NCBI GenBank assembly: GCA_900554535.1
Contig: USIA01000056.1
Span: forward strand, 1 to 9,909
Length of the DNA: 9,909 bases
Direction: 5' to 3'
DNA from: an uncultured Oscillospiraceae bacterium
Lineage (GTDB): Bacteria > Bacillota > Clostridia > Oscillospirales > Acutalibacteraceae
The position numbers and the translations under genes were made by a program. The notes below the pieces were generated by a model, which had not been told where the DNA came from, did no database searches, and was given only the letters and a program-made list of their open reading frames with translations. Each line of letters opens with the position of its first letter. Position 1 is the first letter of the stretch. This document shows, in pieces, positions 1 to 8,265 of the stretch.

Positions 1-1265
1 CAGCCGCTCTATTTTGATGAAGAAGCGCGCCGCCGCGGCGAGATGCCGGCACCAGGCCCTGACACATACCGCCAGGCAGACATTCCCGTGCGCGAACAGC
101 AGCACGCGGAGGGGCACGCCGTGCGCGCTGTGTATCTCTACAGCGGCATGGCAGACGTTGCGCGCCTGAGTGGGGATGACGGCTTGCAGGGTGCGTGGAC
201 GCGCCCGTGGCAGGGCGTCCAGCGTATGTGACTGGCGGAATCGGCGCTACGGGTGACGGCGAGGCGTTTACCATCCCTTACGACCTGCCCAATGACACCA
301 ACTATGCAGAAACCTGCGCATCGGTGGGCCTTGTGTTCCTGGCCCAGCGCATGCTTCGCAGCGCACCAAAAGCGGAATATGCAGACGTGATGGAATGCGC
401 GCTCTATAATGGAACCATCAGCGGCATGACGCTGGACGGGGAACGCTTTTTCTACGTAAACCCGCTTGAAGTGGAGCCGGAAATTGTTGCAGCCAACCCC
501 AATATGCGGGACATCAAAATTGAGCGGCAAAAATGGTTTGGCTGCGCCTGCTGCCCGCCAAACCTTGCCCGTCTGATCGCTTCTTTAGGCAGCTATTTGT
601 GGACATACCGGGAAAGCACGCTGTATCAGCATTTATATGTTGGAGCCCGGACGGAACTCCAGCTGGGCGGCCATTGCGTGCAGGTTTGCGTTGAAACGGA
701 ATATCCCTGGAAACCGGCCATGCGGACATCCTTTTCCATGGATACCCCCGCAGCTTTCACGTATGCCCTGCGAATTCCCGGATGGTGCAGCGGAAAATTT
801 ACACTGGCATGCAACGGCGCACCCGTTTCCTATCAGATGCAGGATGGCTACGCCCTGATCGAACGCACTTGGCAGAATGGCGACCGCGTTATGTTTGTAC
901 CGGATATGCCGGTGCAGCGCTTATATGCGAATCCTCGTGTTCGTGACGATATCGGGAAGGTGGCTATCCGCCGTGGACCGGTTGTTTACTGCCTGGAGGA
1001 AGCGGACAACGGCAAAGGCCTGCAACGGGTTTACCTGCCTACGCATGCGGTTTTCACTGAGCGGCCGCTCCCGCAGCCGCTGGGCAAAGGTTTGGCGCTC
1101 GCTTGTACCGGTTTGTCGGTTGTGGAAAGTTCGGAAAATGCGCCTCTGTACCAGACAACGCCGCCCACACTGGCTGCGCGCGATCTGTTGTGGATTCCCT
1201 ACTACGCATGGGCGAACCGCACAGCCGGAGAGATGACCGTCTGGGTACATGCCATGTCCATGTAA
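1..1265 (+). pseudogene. GH127 (DUF1680) beta-L-arabinofuranosidase, 5' end outside window, frame broken near base 225
   Basis: GH127 enzymes release beta-linked L-arabinofuranose, for example from arabinosylated hydroxyproline-rich plant glycoproteins. Reading frame 1 is open from base 1 to the stop at 229-231 and carries family motifs such as IPVREQ, EGHAVRAVYLYSGMADVA and WQGV. The family sequence then resumes in frame 3 from about base 225 (YVTGGIG) and runs to TAA at 1263-1265. The downstream part keeps the residues known for catalysis and zinc binding in the family: GEAF (acid/base Glu), 16 residues later AETC (Glu and Cys ligands), and GCACCPPN (nucleophile and ligand Cys pair). It ends with the usual PYYAWANR...GEM block. 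Visible length is about 420 codons of a family norm near 650; the rest lies left of the window. The break corresponds to loss of one base modulo three; a deletion of about ten bases would fit the spacing I remember between the conserved Trp and MYVTGG. It is either a genuine pseudogene or a sequencing/assembly error. Family assignment is very secure; inactivity is not. Confidence 0.9.
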
Positions 1266-1408
1266 AAGCCACAGAACGCTTTTGTGTGATGACCTAAACA
1301 GGCCCTTGAATTCATTTTGCGTTTTCAGTTCTATCAATTTGTTCTACGTTCTTGAACACATCATCAATCTTTAAATTCGAGTGCTCTCCTGTCTTCAAAA
1401 CGCCCGAT

Positions 1409-1462
1409 AAAAACCGGCAGCGCGACCACGCCTCAAATGAGAGAAAGGCGGGTCGCGCTGCC
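1409..1462 (-). terminator. Rho-independent terminator of the peptide operon
   Basis: On the minus strand a 12-bp perfect GC-rich stem (1451-1462 with 1416-1427) continues, after a one-base bulge at 1428, into five more pairs (1446-1450 with 1429-1433) around a 12-nt loop. It is followed directly by GGTTTTT. It begins 25 bases after the stop codon of the last operon gene. On the plus strand the same stem is followed only by ATCAATTTTG, so it is a weaker terminator for the converging GH127 gene. In the rest of the 1266-1487 gap I see no gene and no other convincing hairpin. Confidence 0.9.
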
Positions 1463-1487
1463 ATCAATTTTGTTGGGAAAGCTCCCG

Positions 1488-2573
1488 TCATGCCTGCGTC
1501 TTCACAACGCATAGGTCATGTGGAAAATGATTGAGCACCTCACATCCGGTTTCCGTCACAAGGACCAGATCCTCGATGCGCACCCCGACGTTGCCGGGGA
1601 TATAGATGCCGGGTTCAATGGAAAAAATCATACCAGGTTCAACAGGTTCCCGATGCGTCCAGGAGACGTCGCCGATTTCATGCACATCCAGGCCAATCGA
1701 GTGGCCGACCCGGTTAAAGAAATAGTCGCCGTACCCTTCCGCTCGAATGATATTCCGAGCGGCAAGGTCAATGTCGCAGAACAATGCTCCCGGACGGACA
1801 ATTGCTTCTGCAGCCTCCTGCGCCCGGCGGACAACTTCATAGACCCCGCGATGTGCTTCTGAAACAGAGCCGAAAAAGAATGTACGCGTCATATCTGCAC
1901 AATAGTGCGCCAACCGGCAGCCCACATCTAGCAGGACACAGTCCCCTTCCCGCAGGGGTGTCTGGTCGGGCACATGGTGGTTCACAGCAGCGTTTGCGCC
2001 GAAACAAACCGACGGTTCAAAGGAATTTCCCTCTGCGCCAAGGGAGCGGTAAATTTTCTCCATCTGCTCCGCCGCTTCCAGCTCTGTGATGCCTGCCACA
2101 AGCAACTTCTGAAATATGCCCATCGCACGGTCATTGATCCGGGAAGCTCTGCGCATCAACATCTGCTCATCAGCGTCTTTGTGCATGCGCACCTGATCCA
2201 CACAAATGGACGCCTCAATATAATCAGACGCCGCGCCCCGCTTCATCATTGGCAGCAGAAAACGGGCTGGCAAATCTTTGTCAATGCCAAGTGGCTGGTC
2301 ATGCAGCGTGTGTTTGCAAAAGCAACCGACCGCATCGTCCATATCTGAAAACCAGATTTTCTCAACACCAAGATCTTCCGGAACCGAGAACAGGTTGTTG
2401 ACAAACAGGCAATGCGCGCCATCCTGCCGCAAATACAGCGCAAAGAAGCGCTCGCCCGGATCCAGGTCTTTGCCCGTCAGGTAAAAAATGCTGGACGGCG
2501 CGCAGATGAGCATCTGAGGCAGGCCACGTTCCTGCATATTCTGCAGGACACGGGCAATCCTTTCTTGGTTCAT
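1488..2573 (-). CDS. M24 family metallopeptidase (Xaa-Pro dipeptidase/aminopeptidase type), last gene of operon
   Basis: This is a 361-residue cytosolic pita-bread metallopeptidase with an N-terminal creatinase-like domain (about residues 1-125) and a C-terminal M24 catalytic domain (about 130-355). All five dinuclear metal ligands are visible: Asp216 (LLDVG), Asp227 (ADMTRTF), His291 (GHSIGLDVHE), Glu320 (SIEPGIY) and Glu334 (VRIED). The substrate-site histidines at 199/200 (NHH) and 298 are also present. The family cleaves bonds involving proline, either dipeptides (PepQ) or N-terminal Xaa-Pro (PepP); sequence alone does not decide which. There is no signal peptide. The ATG is preceded by GGAAG eight bases upstream, and the gene begins 18 bases after the OppF stop, so it is co-transcribed with the peptide importer and probably processes imported peptides. 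It is clearly divergent from the first M24 gene of the same operon, for example LLDVGCRLAHY against LMDYGCQYHGY around the first two ligands, so it is not a recent duplicate. Confidence 0.93.
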   Translation of the reverse strand: MNQERIARVLQNMQERGLPQMLICAPSSIFYLTGKDLDPGERFFALYLRQDGAHCLFVNNLFSVPEDLGVEKIWFSDMDDAVGCFCKHTLHDQPLGIDKDLPARFLLPMMKRGAASDYIEASICVDQVRMHKDADEQMLMRRASRINDRAMGIFQKLLVAGITELEAAEQMEKIYRSLGAEGNSFEPSVCFGANAAVNHHVPDQTPLREGDCVLLDVGCRLAHYCADMTRTFFFGSVSEAHRGVYEVVRRAQEAAEAIVRPGALFCDIDLAARNIIRAEGYGDYFFNRVGHSIGLDVHEIGDVSWTHREPVEPGMIFSIEPGIYIPGNVGVRIEDLVLVTETGCEVLNHFPHDLCVVKTQA

Positions 2574-2591
2574 AGAAACGGCTTCCTTTCT

Positions 2592-3566
2592 TCAGCCACA
2601 CAAGTGGCAGGCCACACGGTGCCCAGGCTCCACTTCTTTCAGCTGCGGGGTCTGTTCGTGGCAGATTTTCTGTGCACGAGGGCAGCGGTCGGCAAAGCGG
2701 CATCCGGGCGCAGGGTTGATCGGGCTGGGAATTTCCCCGCTGACCTCGATCTCCTTGCGTTTCCGAGCGCGTTCCGGATCTGCTACCGGGATGGAGGAAA
2801 GCAGCACCTGGGTATAGGGATGCAGTGGGCGCGCATACAGCTCCTCCGACGTAGCTTCTTCCATCAATTTGCCGAGATACATAACCAGGATACGGTCCGA
2901 GATATACTTGACCACACTCAGGTCGTGCGCAATAAAGATATAGGTTAAGCCCATCTCCTCCTGCAGGTTGCGCAGCAGGTTAATCACCTGAGCCTGGATG
3001 GACACGTCCAGCGCGGAAATCGGCTCGTCGCAAACAATGAACCGTGGATTCACTGACAGCGCACGCGCAATGCCGATACGTTGGCGCTGACCGCCGCTAA
3101 ATTCATGGGAAAAGCGCGGCATATGTTCTTTGCCCAACCCTACCTTTTCCAGCAGGGCCTGGACGCGCTCCTCCACTTCTTTATCTGTGTATTTCCCATA
3201 TAGCTTGATGCCTTCGCCCACAACCTCCTTCACTGTCATGCGCGGATTGAGGGAAGAATATGGGTTTTGAAAAATCATTTGCACATTTTTGCAAAATTCC
3301 TTCTTCTGTGCCCTATTGAGCTGAAAGATGTCCTGGTCCTCATAATAGATGTGGCCTTCTGTTGGGGTGTAGAGACGCACCAGGCATTTGCCGGTGGTCG
3401 ATTTTCCGCAGCCGGACTCACCGACGATCCCGACTGTCTCCTTTGGCCAAACTTCAAAGGAAAGATCATCCACAGCCTTTAATGTTTCCTTTTTGGAAAG
3501 GTGAAAAAATTTTGATAGATGTTCCACCCGCACCAGAGGCTTTTGTCCTTGCTGTACAGCTGTCAT
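2592..3566 (-). CDS. oppF: Oligopeptide/dipeptide ABC transporter ATP-binding protein OppF/DppF
   Basis: This is one of two ATPases that power the peptide importer from the cytosolic face. In its 324 residues the Walker A (GESGCGKST, 49-57), Q-loop Gln100 (FQNPYSSLNP), ABC signature FSGGQ (156-160), Walker B with catalytic Glu181 (FIVCDEP) and H-loop His214 (IAHDLS) are all intact, so it should hydrolyse ATP. The C-terminal oligopeptide-transporter extension is present (HPYTQVLL near 249, then GCRFADRCPRAQKIC). Its cysteines at 289, 295, 302 and 320 form the spaced set that binds a [4Fe-4S] cluster in some DppD/OppD-type ATPases; an extra Cys323 follows. The ATG has AAGGA five bases upstream, and the gene starts six bases after OppD stops. 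The FSGGQ signature and the order after OppD support an F-type rather than D-type subunit. Substrate could be di- or oligopeptides; nickel and other uses of this family are less likely beside peptidases. Confidence 0.96.
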   Translation of the reverse strand: MTAVQQGQKPLVRVEHLSKFFHLSKKETLKAVDDLSFEVWPKETVGIVGESGCGKSTTGKCLVRLYTPTEGHIYYEDQDIFQLNRAQKKEFCKNVQMIFQNPYSSLNPRMTVKEVVGEGIKLYGKYTDKEVEERVQALLEKVGLGKEHMPRFSHEFSGGQRQRIGIARALSVNPRFIVCDEPISALDVSIQAQVINLLRNLQEEMGLTYIFIAHDLSVVKYISDRILVMYLGKLMEEATSEELYARPLHPYTQVLLSSIPVADPERARKRKEIEVSGEIPSPINPAPGCRFADRCPRAQKICHEQTPQLKEVEPGHRVACHLCG

Positions 3567-3572
3567 ACGTCC

Positions 3573-4604
3573 TTAAGCCTCCTTTTTGACGTGCTTGACG
3601 TGATAGGTCAGGTCTACCCTTGGCGCTAAGGGGTGCTCCAGCCAGCAGCAGGTCTGATGCTGCGCATCAATGCTCGTAACCGGTGGCATGCGCTCGCCGC
3701 AGATCTCCATCGCATACTCACACCGCGCAGCAAAAGGACATCCGGCCGGCGGCGAAAACAAGTCAGGCGGCGTCCCCTCAATCGGCGTGAGCACCTCGTC
3801 TTTGCCCGTATCCAGACGGGCGATGGAATTGAGCAGACCGGTTGTATAGGGATGGCGGGTTCGGTAGAAAATATCATCCACTGTCCCTCTCTCAACGACC
3901 TTGCCGCCGTACATGGTTAGGACATGGTCGCAGAGCTTTGCAATAACGCCGAGGTCATGTGTGATAAGGATAACCGCGGCCCCTGTCTCTTTGCTGAGCT
4001 GCCGCAGCAGGCGCAGGATCTGCGCTTCTGTGGTCACGTCCAGTGAGGTCGTTGGTTCATCCGCAATGATGATGCTGGGGCGGCTGATAAGCGCCATGGC
4101 AATCATGATGCGCTGCTTCATGCCGCCGGAAAGCTCATGCGGATACTGCCGCAGACGTTTTTCCGGGTTCGTAATCTCTACTTTTTTGAGGACATCCAGC
4201 ATACGTTCACGGATTTCAGCCTTTTTGAGATCGTGGCGGCCCACAAAGACCTCCTCGATCTGGTGGCCAATGCGCATGGTGGGGTTCAAGGAAGTCATTG
4301 GATCCTGAAAAATGAACCCAATCTCCGACCCGCGAATCTTACGCAGTTCCCGATTTTTCATAGTGGTGATTTCCTGGCCCTTATATTGGATAGAGCCGCC
4401 TTCGAAAAATCCTGGCGGTTCTGGATTCAGGCGCAGGATGCTCTGTGCCGTGACGCTTTTGCCACAGCCGGATTCCCCCACGATGCCGAGAATCTCCCCT
4501 GGATAAAGGTCGAAACTCACGCCGCGCACTGCCTTCACAATGCCGCCATAGGTGCGGAAGGAATAGCTCAAATCTTTGATTGACAGGATTGGTTCGTCTA
4601 CCAT
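3573..4604 (-). CDS. oppD: Oligopeptide/dipeptide ABC transporter ATP-binding protein OppD/DppD
   Basis: This is the partner ATPase of OppF, working at the inner face of the OppBC channel. In its 343 residues the Walker A (GESGCGKSV, 43-51), Gln100 (FQDPMTSLNP), the LSGGMKQR signature typical of OppD (158-165), Walker B with Glu183 (IIIADEP) and His216 (ITHDLG) are intact. The C-terminal extension has HPYTTGLL (251) and cysteines 289, 295, 302 and 319/320 in the spacing of the iron-sulfur motif known from DppD homologues. The tail beyond residue 325 ends in a Lys/His-rich stretch. The start is well set: an AGGAGG ribosome binding site lies 8 bases before the ATG, in the 14-base gap after OppC. 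One small variation is TTSLD in the D-loop where most relatives have TTALD; this is unlikely to matter. Confidence 0.96.
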   Translation of the reverse strand: MVDEPILSIKDLSYSFRTYGGIVKAVRGVSFDLYPGEILGIVGESGCGKSVTAQSILRLNPEPPGFFEGGSIQYKGQEITTMKNRELRKIRGSEIGFIFQDPMTSLNPTMRIGHQIEEVFVGRHDLKKAEIRERMLDVLKKVEITNPEKRLRQYPHELSGGMKQRIMIAMALISRPSIIIADEPTTSLDVTTEAQILRLLRQLSKETGAAVILITHDLGVIAKLCDHVLTMYGGKVVERGTVDDIFYRTRHPYTTGLLNSIARLDTGKDEVLTPIEGTPPDLFSPPAGCPFAARCEYAMEICGERMPPVTSIDAQHQTCCWLEHPLAPRVDLTYHVKHVKKEA

Positions 4605-4618
4605 GTTTTTCCCTCCTC

Positions 4619-5566
4619 TTATTCCATGCCACGCAGCTTCGGGTCAAACGCATCGCGCAGACCGTCGCCAAGCAGGTTCAGTGCCAACATGGTGGTGCAG
4701 ACGAAGAATGCCGGGATCAATAACTGCCACGGGGCAACCTGGATCATCTTGATGCCGTCGTTGGCCAAGATGCCCCAAGAGCTGTTGGGTGGGGCGATGC
4801 CCAGGCCGATAAAGCTGAGGAAAGCTTCCGAAAAGATCGCTCCCGGCACCGCCATCATCAGGTTCGTAATTAAAAGGCCGATCATGTTGGGCAGGATATG
4901 CTTAAAGATAATCGTTTTGTCAGGAACGCCCAGCACCCGCGCCGCGCTGACATAATCCTGATTCTTGATGCGCATCATTTCGCCGCGGGCAAACCGGCAG
5001 GCACCGATCCACCCCACCACGACCATCGCGATGATCAGGCAGTGCACACCGCGGCCCAGGACAACCATGACCAGAAGCGTGACAATCATACTCGGCACAC
5101 CGTAAAGCACATCGACAATGCGCATGAGAATCATGTCAAACTTGCCGCCGTAATACCCGGACAGGCACCCCAGCACAGCGCCGACAACGGCATTGATGAG
5201 TGCAGCGATAAAACCAATTGTCAGGGAGACGCGCGCGCCCTCCCACACGCGGACGAACAAATCGCGGCCCAGCGCGTCCGTACCGAACCAATGCGTCGCA
5301 TCGGGCGCCATATTCATCGCATTGGCATCCTGCGTCGTCATATCGAACGGGGATAAAATGGGGACAAAAATGGCGCAAACGACGTAAATCGCAATGACGA
5401 TCAGCGACACAAAGGCAACTTTATTGGTTCGGATACGACGCCACGCTTCCTGCCAAAACGACAGGCATGGGCGCCCGATACTCTCCATTTTTTCGGTGTT
5501 TTTACCGACTCTTCTAAACTTTTCTGCCGGAATTGGCAGATTCATTATATTTTCCTGTGCTGCCAT
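4619..5566 (-). CDS. oppC: Peptide ABC transporter permease OppC/DppC
   Basis: This is one of two membrane subunits forming the peptide channel. Its 315 residues begin with a cytoplasmic N-terminal segment of the OppC type (about 1-48, including SFWQEAWRRIRTNK). The first transmembrane helix spans about 49-70, an extracytoplasmic loop contains HWFGTDALGRD (92-102), and a five-helix permease core follows. The EAA loop that docks on the ATPase is readable at 205-226 (YVSAARVLGV...HILP), and the conserved EAFLSFIGLG motif follows at 247-256. The ATG is preceded by AGGAGG with an 8-base spacer, lying inside the end of OppB. The 3-base gap between OppB stop and this start suggests translational coupling. 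A later ATG at residue 8 is possible but lacks an equally good ribosome binding site. Confidence 0.96.
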   Translation of the reverse strand: MAAQENIMNLPIPAEKFRRVGKNTEKMESIGRPCLSFWQEAWRRIRTNKVAFVSLIVIAIYVVCAIFVPILSPFDMTTQDANAMNMAPDATHWFGTDALGRDLFVRVWEGARVSLTIGFIAALINAVVGAVLGCLSGYYGGKFDMILMRIVDVLYGVPSMIVTLLVMVVLGRGVHCLIIAMVVVGWIGACRFARGEMMRIKNQDYVSAARVLGVPDKTIIFKHILPNMIGLLITNLMMAVPGAIFSEAFLSFIGLGIAPPNSSWGILANDGIKMIQVAPWQLLIPAFFVCTTMLALNLLGDGLRDAFDPKLRGME

Positions 5567-5569
5567 GGC

Positions 5570-6502
5570 TCAATCCTCCTGCTTCTTGTCCACGCGAATG
5601 CGGGGATCCACCACGCCGTATAGGATATCGACAACCGCATTGCAGAAGACAAGCAAAATGCCATAAAACAGCGTCGTGCCCATGACCAGCGTATAGTCGT
5701 TGGCGTTAATACTCTGCACATAGTAACGGCCCATGCCAGGTATGGCAAAGATGGATTCCACCACAAAAGTGCCAGTCAACACAGCGGCGACTGTCGGGCC
5801 CAAGATAGTGATAATCGGCATGATGGCGTTGCGGATCTGGTGTTTCCAGGTGATCCGCGGGCCGGAAAGGCCTTTTGCCTTCGCCGTTTTGATGTAGTCC
5901 TGCCCCACAACTTCCAGCATGCTGGAGCGCATGGTGCGCGCGATACTGGCCAGCATGCCCATTCCCAAGGTAATCATCGGTAGGATGGTATACGCAAAGC
6001 CTTTGTATTTTGCGATGGGCAGCAACCCCCACTTGACGCCGAAAACATACTGCAAAATGCCGCCCAGGATAAAATCCGGGACACTGGTACCGATGATTGC
6101 AATGACAACGCAAAACACATCAAGCTTTTTGCCGCGGTGTGTAGCGGAAAGGATGCCCAGCACCAGGCCAAAGGAAATTGCCATGGCCAAAGCACGCATG
6201 CCCAGATCAAAGGAATATGGGAACGAGGAGCTCAAAATGGAGGCGACGGACCGGTTGACAAAGCGCATTGAGTACCCGAAATCACCATGCAGCAGGTTCC
6301 ATAAGTAAGTGCCGTACTGCGCAATCAGCGGCCGATTCAAACCATAGTAGGCCTCTAGCCGCGCCTGTATCTCTGGCGTTATTTTGGGATTACTTGAAAA
6401 TGGCCCGCCGGGCAGCAGATGAAGCAGCATGAACACCACAGTAATCAGTACAAAAATTGTAATCAGTGAGATACCGACTCGTTTCAGGATATATTTACCC
6501 AT
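5570..6502 (-). CDS. oppB: Peptide ABC transporter permease OppB/DppB
   Basis: This is the second channel subunit, pairing with OppC. Its 310 residues start with the usual KYILKR followed by a transmembrane helix (about 9-30). An extracytoplasmic region carries the OppB-type HLLPGGPF (28-35) and YGLNRPL (53-59) motifs, and then five more helices. The EAA loop runs from about 203 (DYIKTAKAKGLS) to 230, and the family block FVVESIFAIPGMGRYYVQSI lies at 246-265. The ATG has AAGGA six to seven bases upstream. A further AGGAGG sits a little further upstream in the same 39-base gap after OppA, so the ribosome landing site is unusually purine-rich. No hairpin is seen in that gap, so nothing obvious makes the binding protein more abundant than the membrane subunits. 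Confidence 0.96.
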   Translation of the reverse strand: MGKYILKRVGISLITIFVLITVVFMLLHLLPGGPFSSNPKITPEIQARLEAYYGLNRPLIAQYGTYLWNLLHGDFGYSMRFVNRSVASILSSSFPYSFDLGMRALAMAISFGLVLGILSATHRGKKLDVFCVVIAIIGTSVPDFILGGILQYVFGVKWGLLPIAKYKGFAYTILPMITLGMGMLASIARTMRSSMLEVVGQDYIKTAKAKGLSGPRITWKHQIRNAIMPIITILGPTVAAVLTGTFVVESIFAIPGMGRYYVQSINANDYTLVMGTTLFYGILLVFCNAVVDILYGVVDPRIRVDKKQED

Positions 6503-6541
6503 AACGCATCCTTCTTTTCCTCCTAATTTACCACTAAAAAA

Positions 6542-8200
6542 TTATTCGGTAATGTCGGTATCCAGCAAGCTGTAGCTCGTGGTGACATAGCAAAATTGGA
6601 AATTTTTTACATTATCCTTTACCAAATATTTATCATTTCTCTGATCCATCGGAATTAACGGCAAATCATCAAGCAGGACTTTTTCCGCCTCGAAGAATTC
6701 CTGTGTGCGTTCCTTATCATCTGTGGATGCCATTGCCTTGTTGTAATGTTCGTCAAATGACTTGCTGCTGTATTTAGAATAGTTGTAAGCTGCACCTGTG
6801 GGGAACATTTCCAGATCAGACTTAGCATCCGCATAATCGATGTTCCAACCGGTATCCATCGTCTCATATTTTCCTGCGGCTTGGTTCGTATACAGGGTTG
6901 CATATGGCACAGGGTCTAACGTGACATTGATGCCGAGATTCTTGTTCCACTGTTCCTGATAGACCTCGACCTTTTTCCGGCCTGCATCGCCCTCAGCATA
7001 GGCAATCTTAAAGGATATCTGGGACGGGTCAGTAACGTTTAGCTCTTTCATCGCTTTGTTCAGATACTCTTTTGCCGTATTCACATCGCCATCCAGCGGG
7101 TAGGGTTCATACGGATATGCCTCGCCATACGTTTTATCCTCTGTCGGACCAACAACACCTGGGAACACAAAGCGGGAGAGTGGTGTGTTTGAGGAATCTG
7201 AGGTTAGCTTTACCATTTCATTGCGGTTGATCGCGTAACTCAGCGCCTTACGGAAATTCTTATTTGCCAAGAACTTGTTGCCGGAGTCCAGATTGATCTG
7301 GAGATAATCAGTACCGCCGGTCGGAATCGCTTTTGCATTCGGATACTGCGCATATGAGCTCGACGGTAACGGCGTATAATCCAACTGATCATCGTTATAT
7401 AGATTCAAAGCTGTCTCTTTATCGTCCAGGATGGTTTCCTCAACCTTGTCAAGCTTGATGCGGTTCTTATTCCAGTAGTTGTCATTTTTCGTCAGGGTCA
7501 TGCTGCTGTCGTGCTGCCAATCTGTAACAGTAAAGGGGCCATTGAAAATCATCTTATCTGGGGTGGAAGCATAGTCCTTCCCATACTTTTCAACGATATC
7601 CTTGCGAGCCGCTGTGCAAAGGCCACTGGACAAAATTTGCAGGAAATAGCTAGCCGGCGCCGTCAGCTTGATTTCAATTGTGTTGTCGTCAAGCGCCTTT
7701 ACGCCCAGTTCCTCCGGCTTCTTCTTACCGGCAGTAATCTCTTTTGCATTTACAATTGGTTCCACCAGATAGGCCATCGGGGCTGCGGTCTCCGGATCCA
7801 CCAAACGCTGCAGGCCATAGACATAATCCTCCGCCTTTACGGGCTGCCCGTCGCTCCACTTGGCGTCTTTATTCAGCGTAAAGGTATAGGTCAGGCCGTC
7901 GTCGGAAACTTTCCATTCCTTGGCCCCAGCCGGTTCAATCTTGCCGTTGAGATTTCGCACAAGTCCTTCATAAACATGGAATTCAACTGTCGCATCAATC
8001 ATACTGTTGCTCTTCTGCGGGTCGAGGGTCGGCGGCTCATCCGCATAGATACGCAAAACTTTCTCGCCGCTCGTAGAGGTTCCGGAAGTGGTGGCGCTAT
8101 TTTCTTCATCATTTTGGTAGACGCCACATCCGGAAAGCATGGCGCAACCCAGTGCCGCCGTGAGCAGCAGCGCGGTCAGACGTTTTTTTACGGTTGTCAT
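6542..8200 (-). CDS. oppA: Oligopeptide-binding lipoprotein OppA (SBP family 5)
   Basis: This is the extracellular, membrane-anchored receptor that captures peptides and delivers them to OppBC. It has 552 residues. A lipoprotein signal is clear: MTTVKKR, a hydrophobic stretch, then the lipobox LSGC with the lipid-modified Cys25. A Ser/Thr/Gly-rich spacer follows (35-45), then the SBP_bac_5 fold with its early landmarks LRIYADEPPTLDPQ (49-62) and AKWSDGQPVKAEDY (113-126). The Opp/MppA look, including VYGLQRLVDPETAAPMAYL, favours oligopeptides over nickel or sugars. I chose the ATG at 8198-8200 because GAGGG lies seven bases before it and because it places the positively charged signal start correctly. 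The open frame extends 21 codons further upstream to 8263, but that addition would put 21 residues before the signal peptide. It begins 65 bases after the first peptidase gene, with no terminator between. Confidence 0.95.
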   Translation of the reverse strand: MTTVKKRLTALLLTAALGCAMLSGCGVYQNDEENSATTSGTSTSGEKVLRIYADEPPTLDPQKSNSMIDATVEFHVYEGLVRNLNGKIEPAGAKEWKVSDDGLTYTFTLNKDAKWSDGQPVKAEDYVYGLQRLVDPETAAPMAYLVEPIVNAKEITAGKKKPEELGVKALDDNTIEIKLTAPASYFLQILSSGLCTAARKDIVEKYGKDYASTPDKMIFNGPFTVTDWQHDSSMTLTKNDNYWNKNRIKLDKVEETILDDKETALNLYNDDQLDYTPLPSSSYAQYPNAKAIPTGGTDYLQINLDSGNKFLANKNFRKALSYAINRNEMVKLTSDSSNTPLSRFVFPGVVGPTEDKTYGEAYPYEPYPLDGDVNTAKEYLNKAMKELNVTDPSQISFKIAYAEGDAGRKKVEVYQEQWNKNLGINVTLDPVPYATLYTNQAAGKYETMDTGWNIDYADAKSDLEMFPTGAAYNYSKYSSKSFDEHYNKAMASTDDKERTQEFFEAEKVLLDDLPLIPMDQRNDKYLVKDNVKNFQFCYVTTSYSLLDTDITE

Positions 8201-8265
8201 ATGTATTCCCTCTTTCTTTTGATTTTCTCCCAATATCTGACGGATTGGACTAAAATCTATCATGG

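Noticed and set aside
138..530. 130-codon minus-strand open frame over the GH127 break point
   Set aside because: The plus strand here encodes conserved GH127 motifs on both sides of the frameshift. The minus frame has no recognisable features.
1266..1408. Own terminator or small gene directly after GH127
   Set aside because: Only short weak inverted repeats (4-5 bp, for example around GTTC...GAAC near 1342-1360) without a following U-tract, and no coding potential, were seen.
2412..2948. 178-codon open frame on the plus strand across OppF and the second M24 gene
   Set aside because: It is antisense to two genes with full family motifs and has no recognisable domain or ribosome binding site.
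8201..8263. 21-codon N-terminal extension of the OppA reading frame
   Set aside because: It would place 21 mostly polar residues before a clear lipoprotein signal. The internal ATG at 8198-8200 has a good ribosome binding site, whereas the upstream ATG has none.
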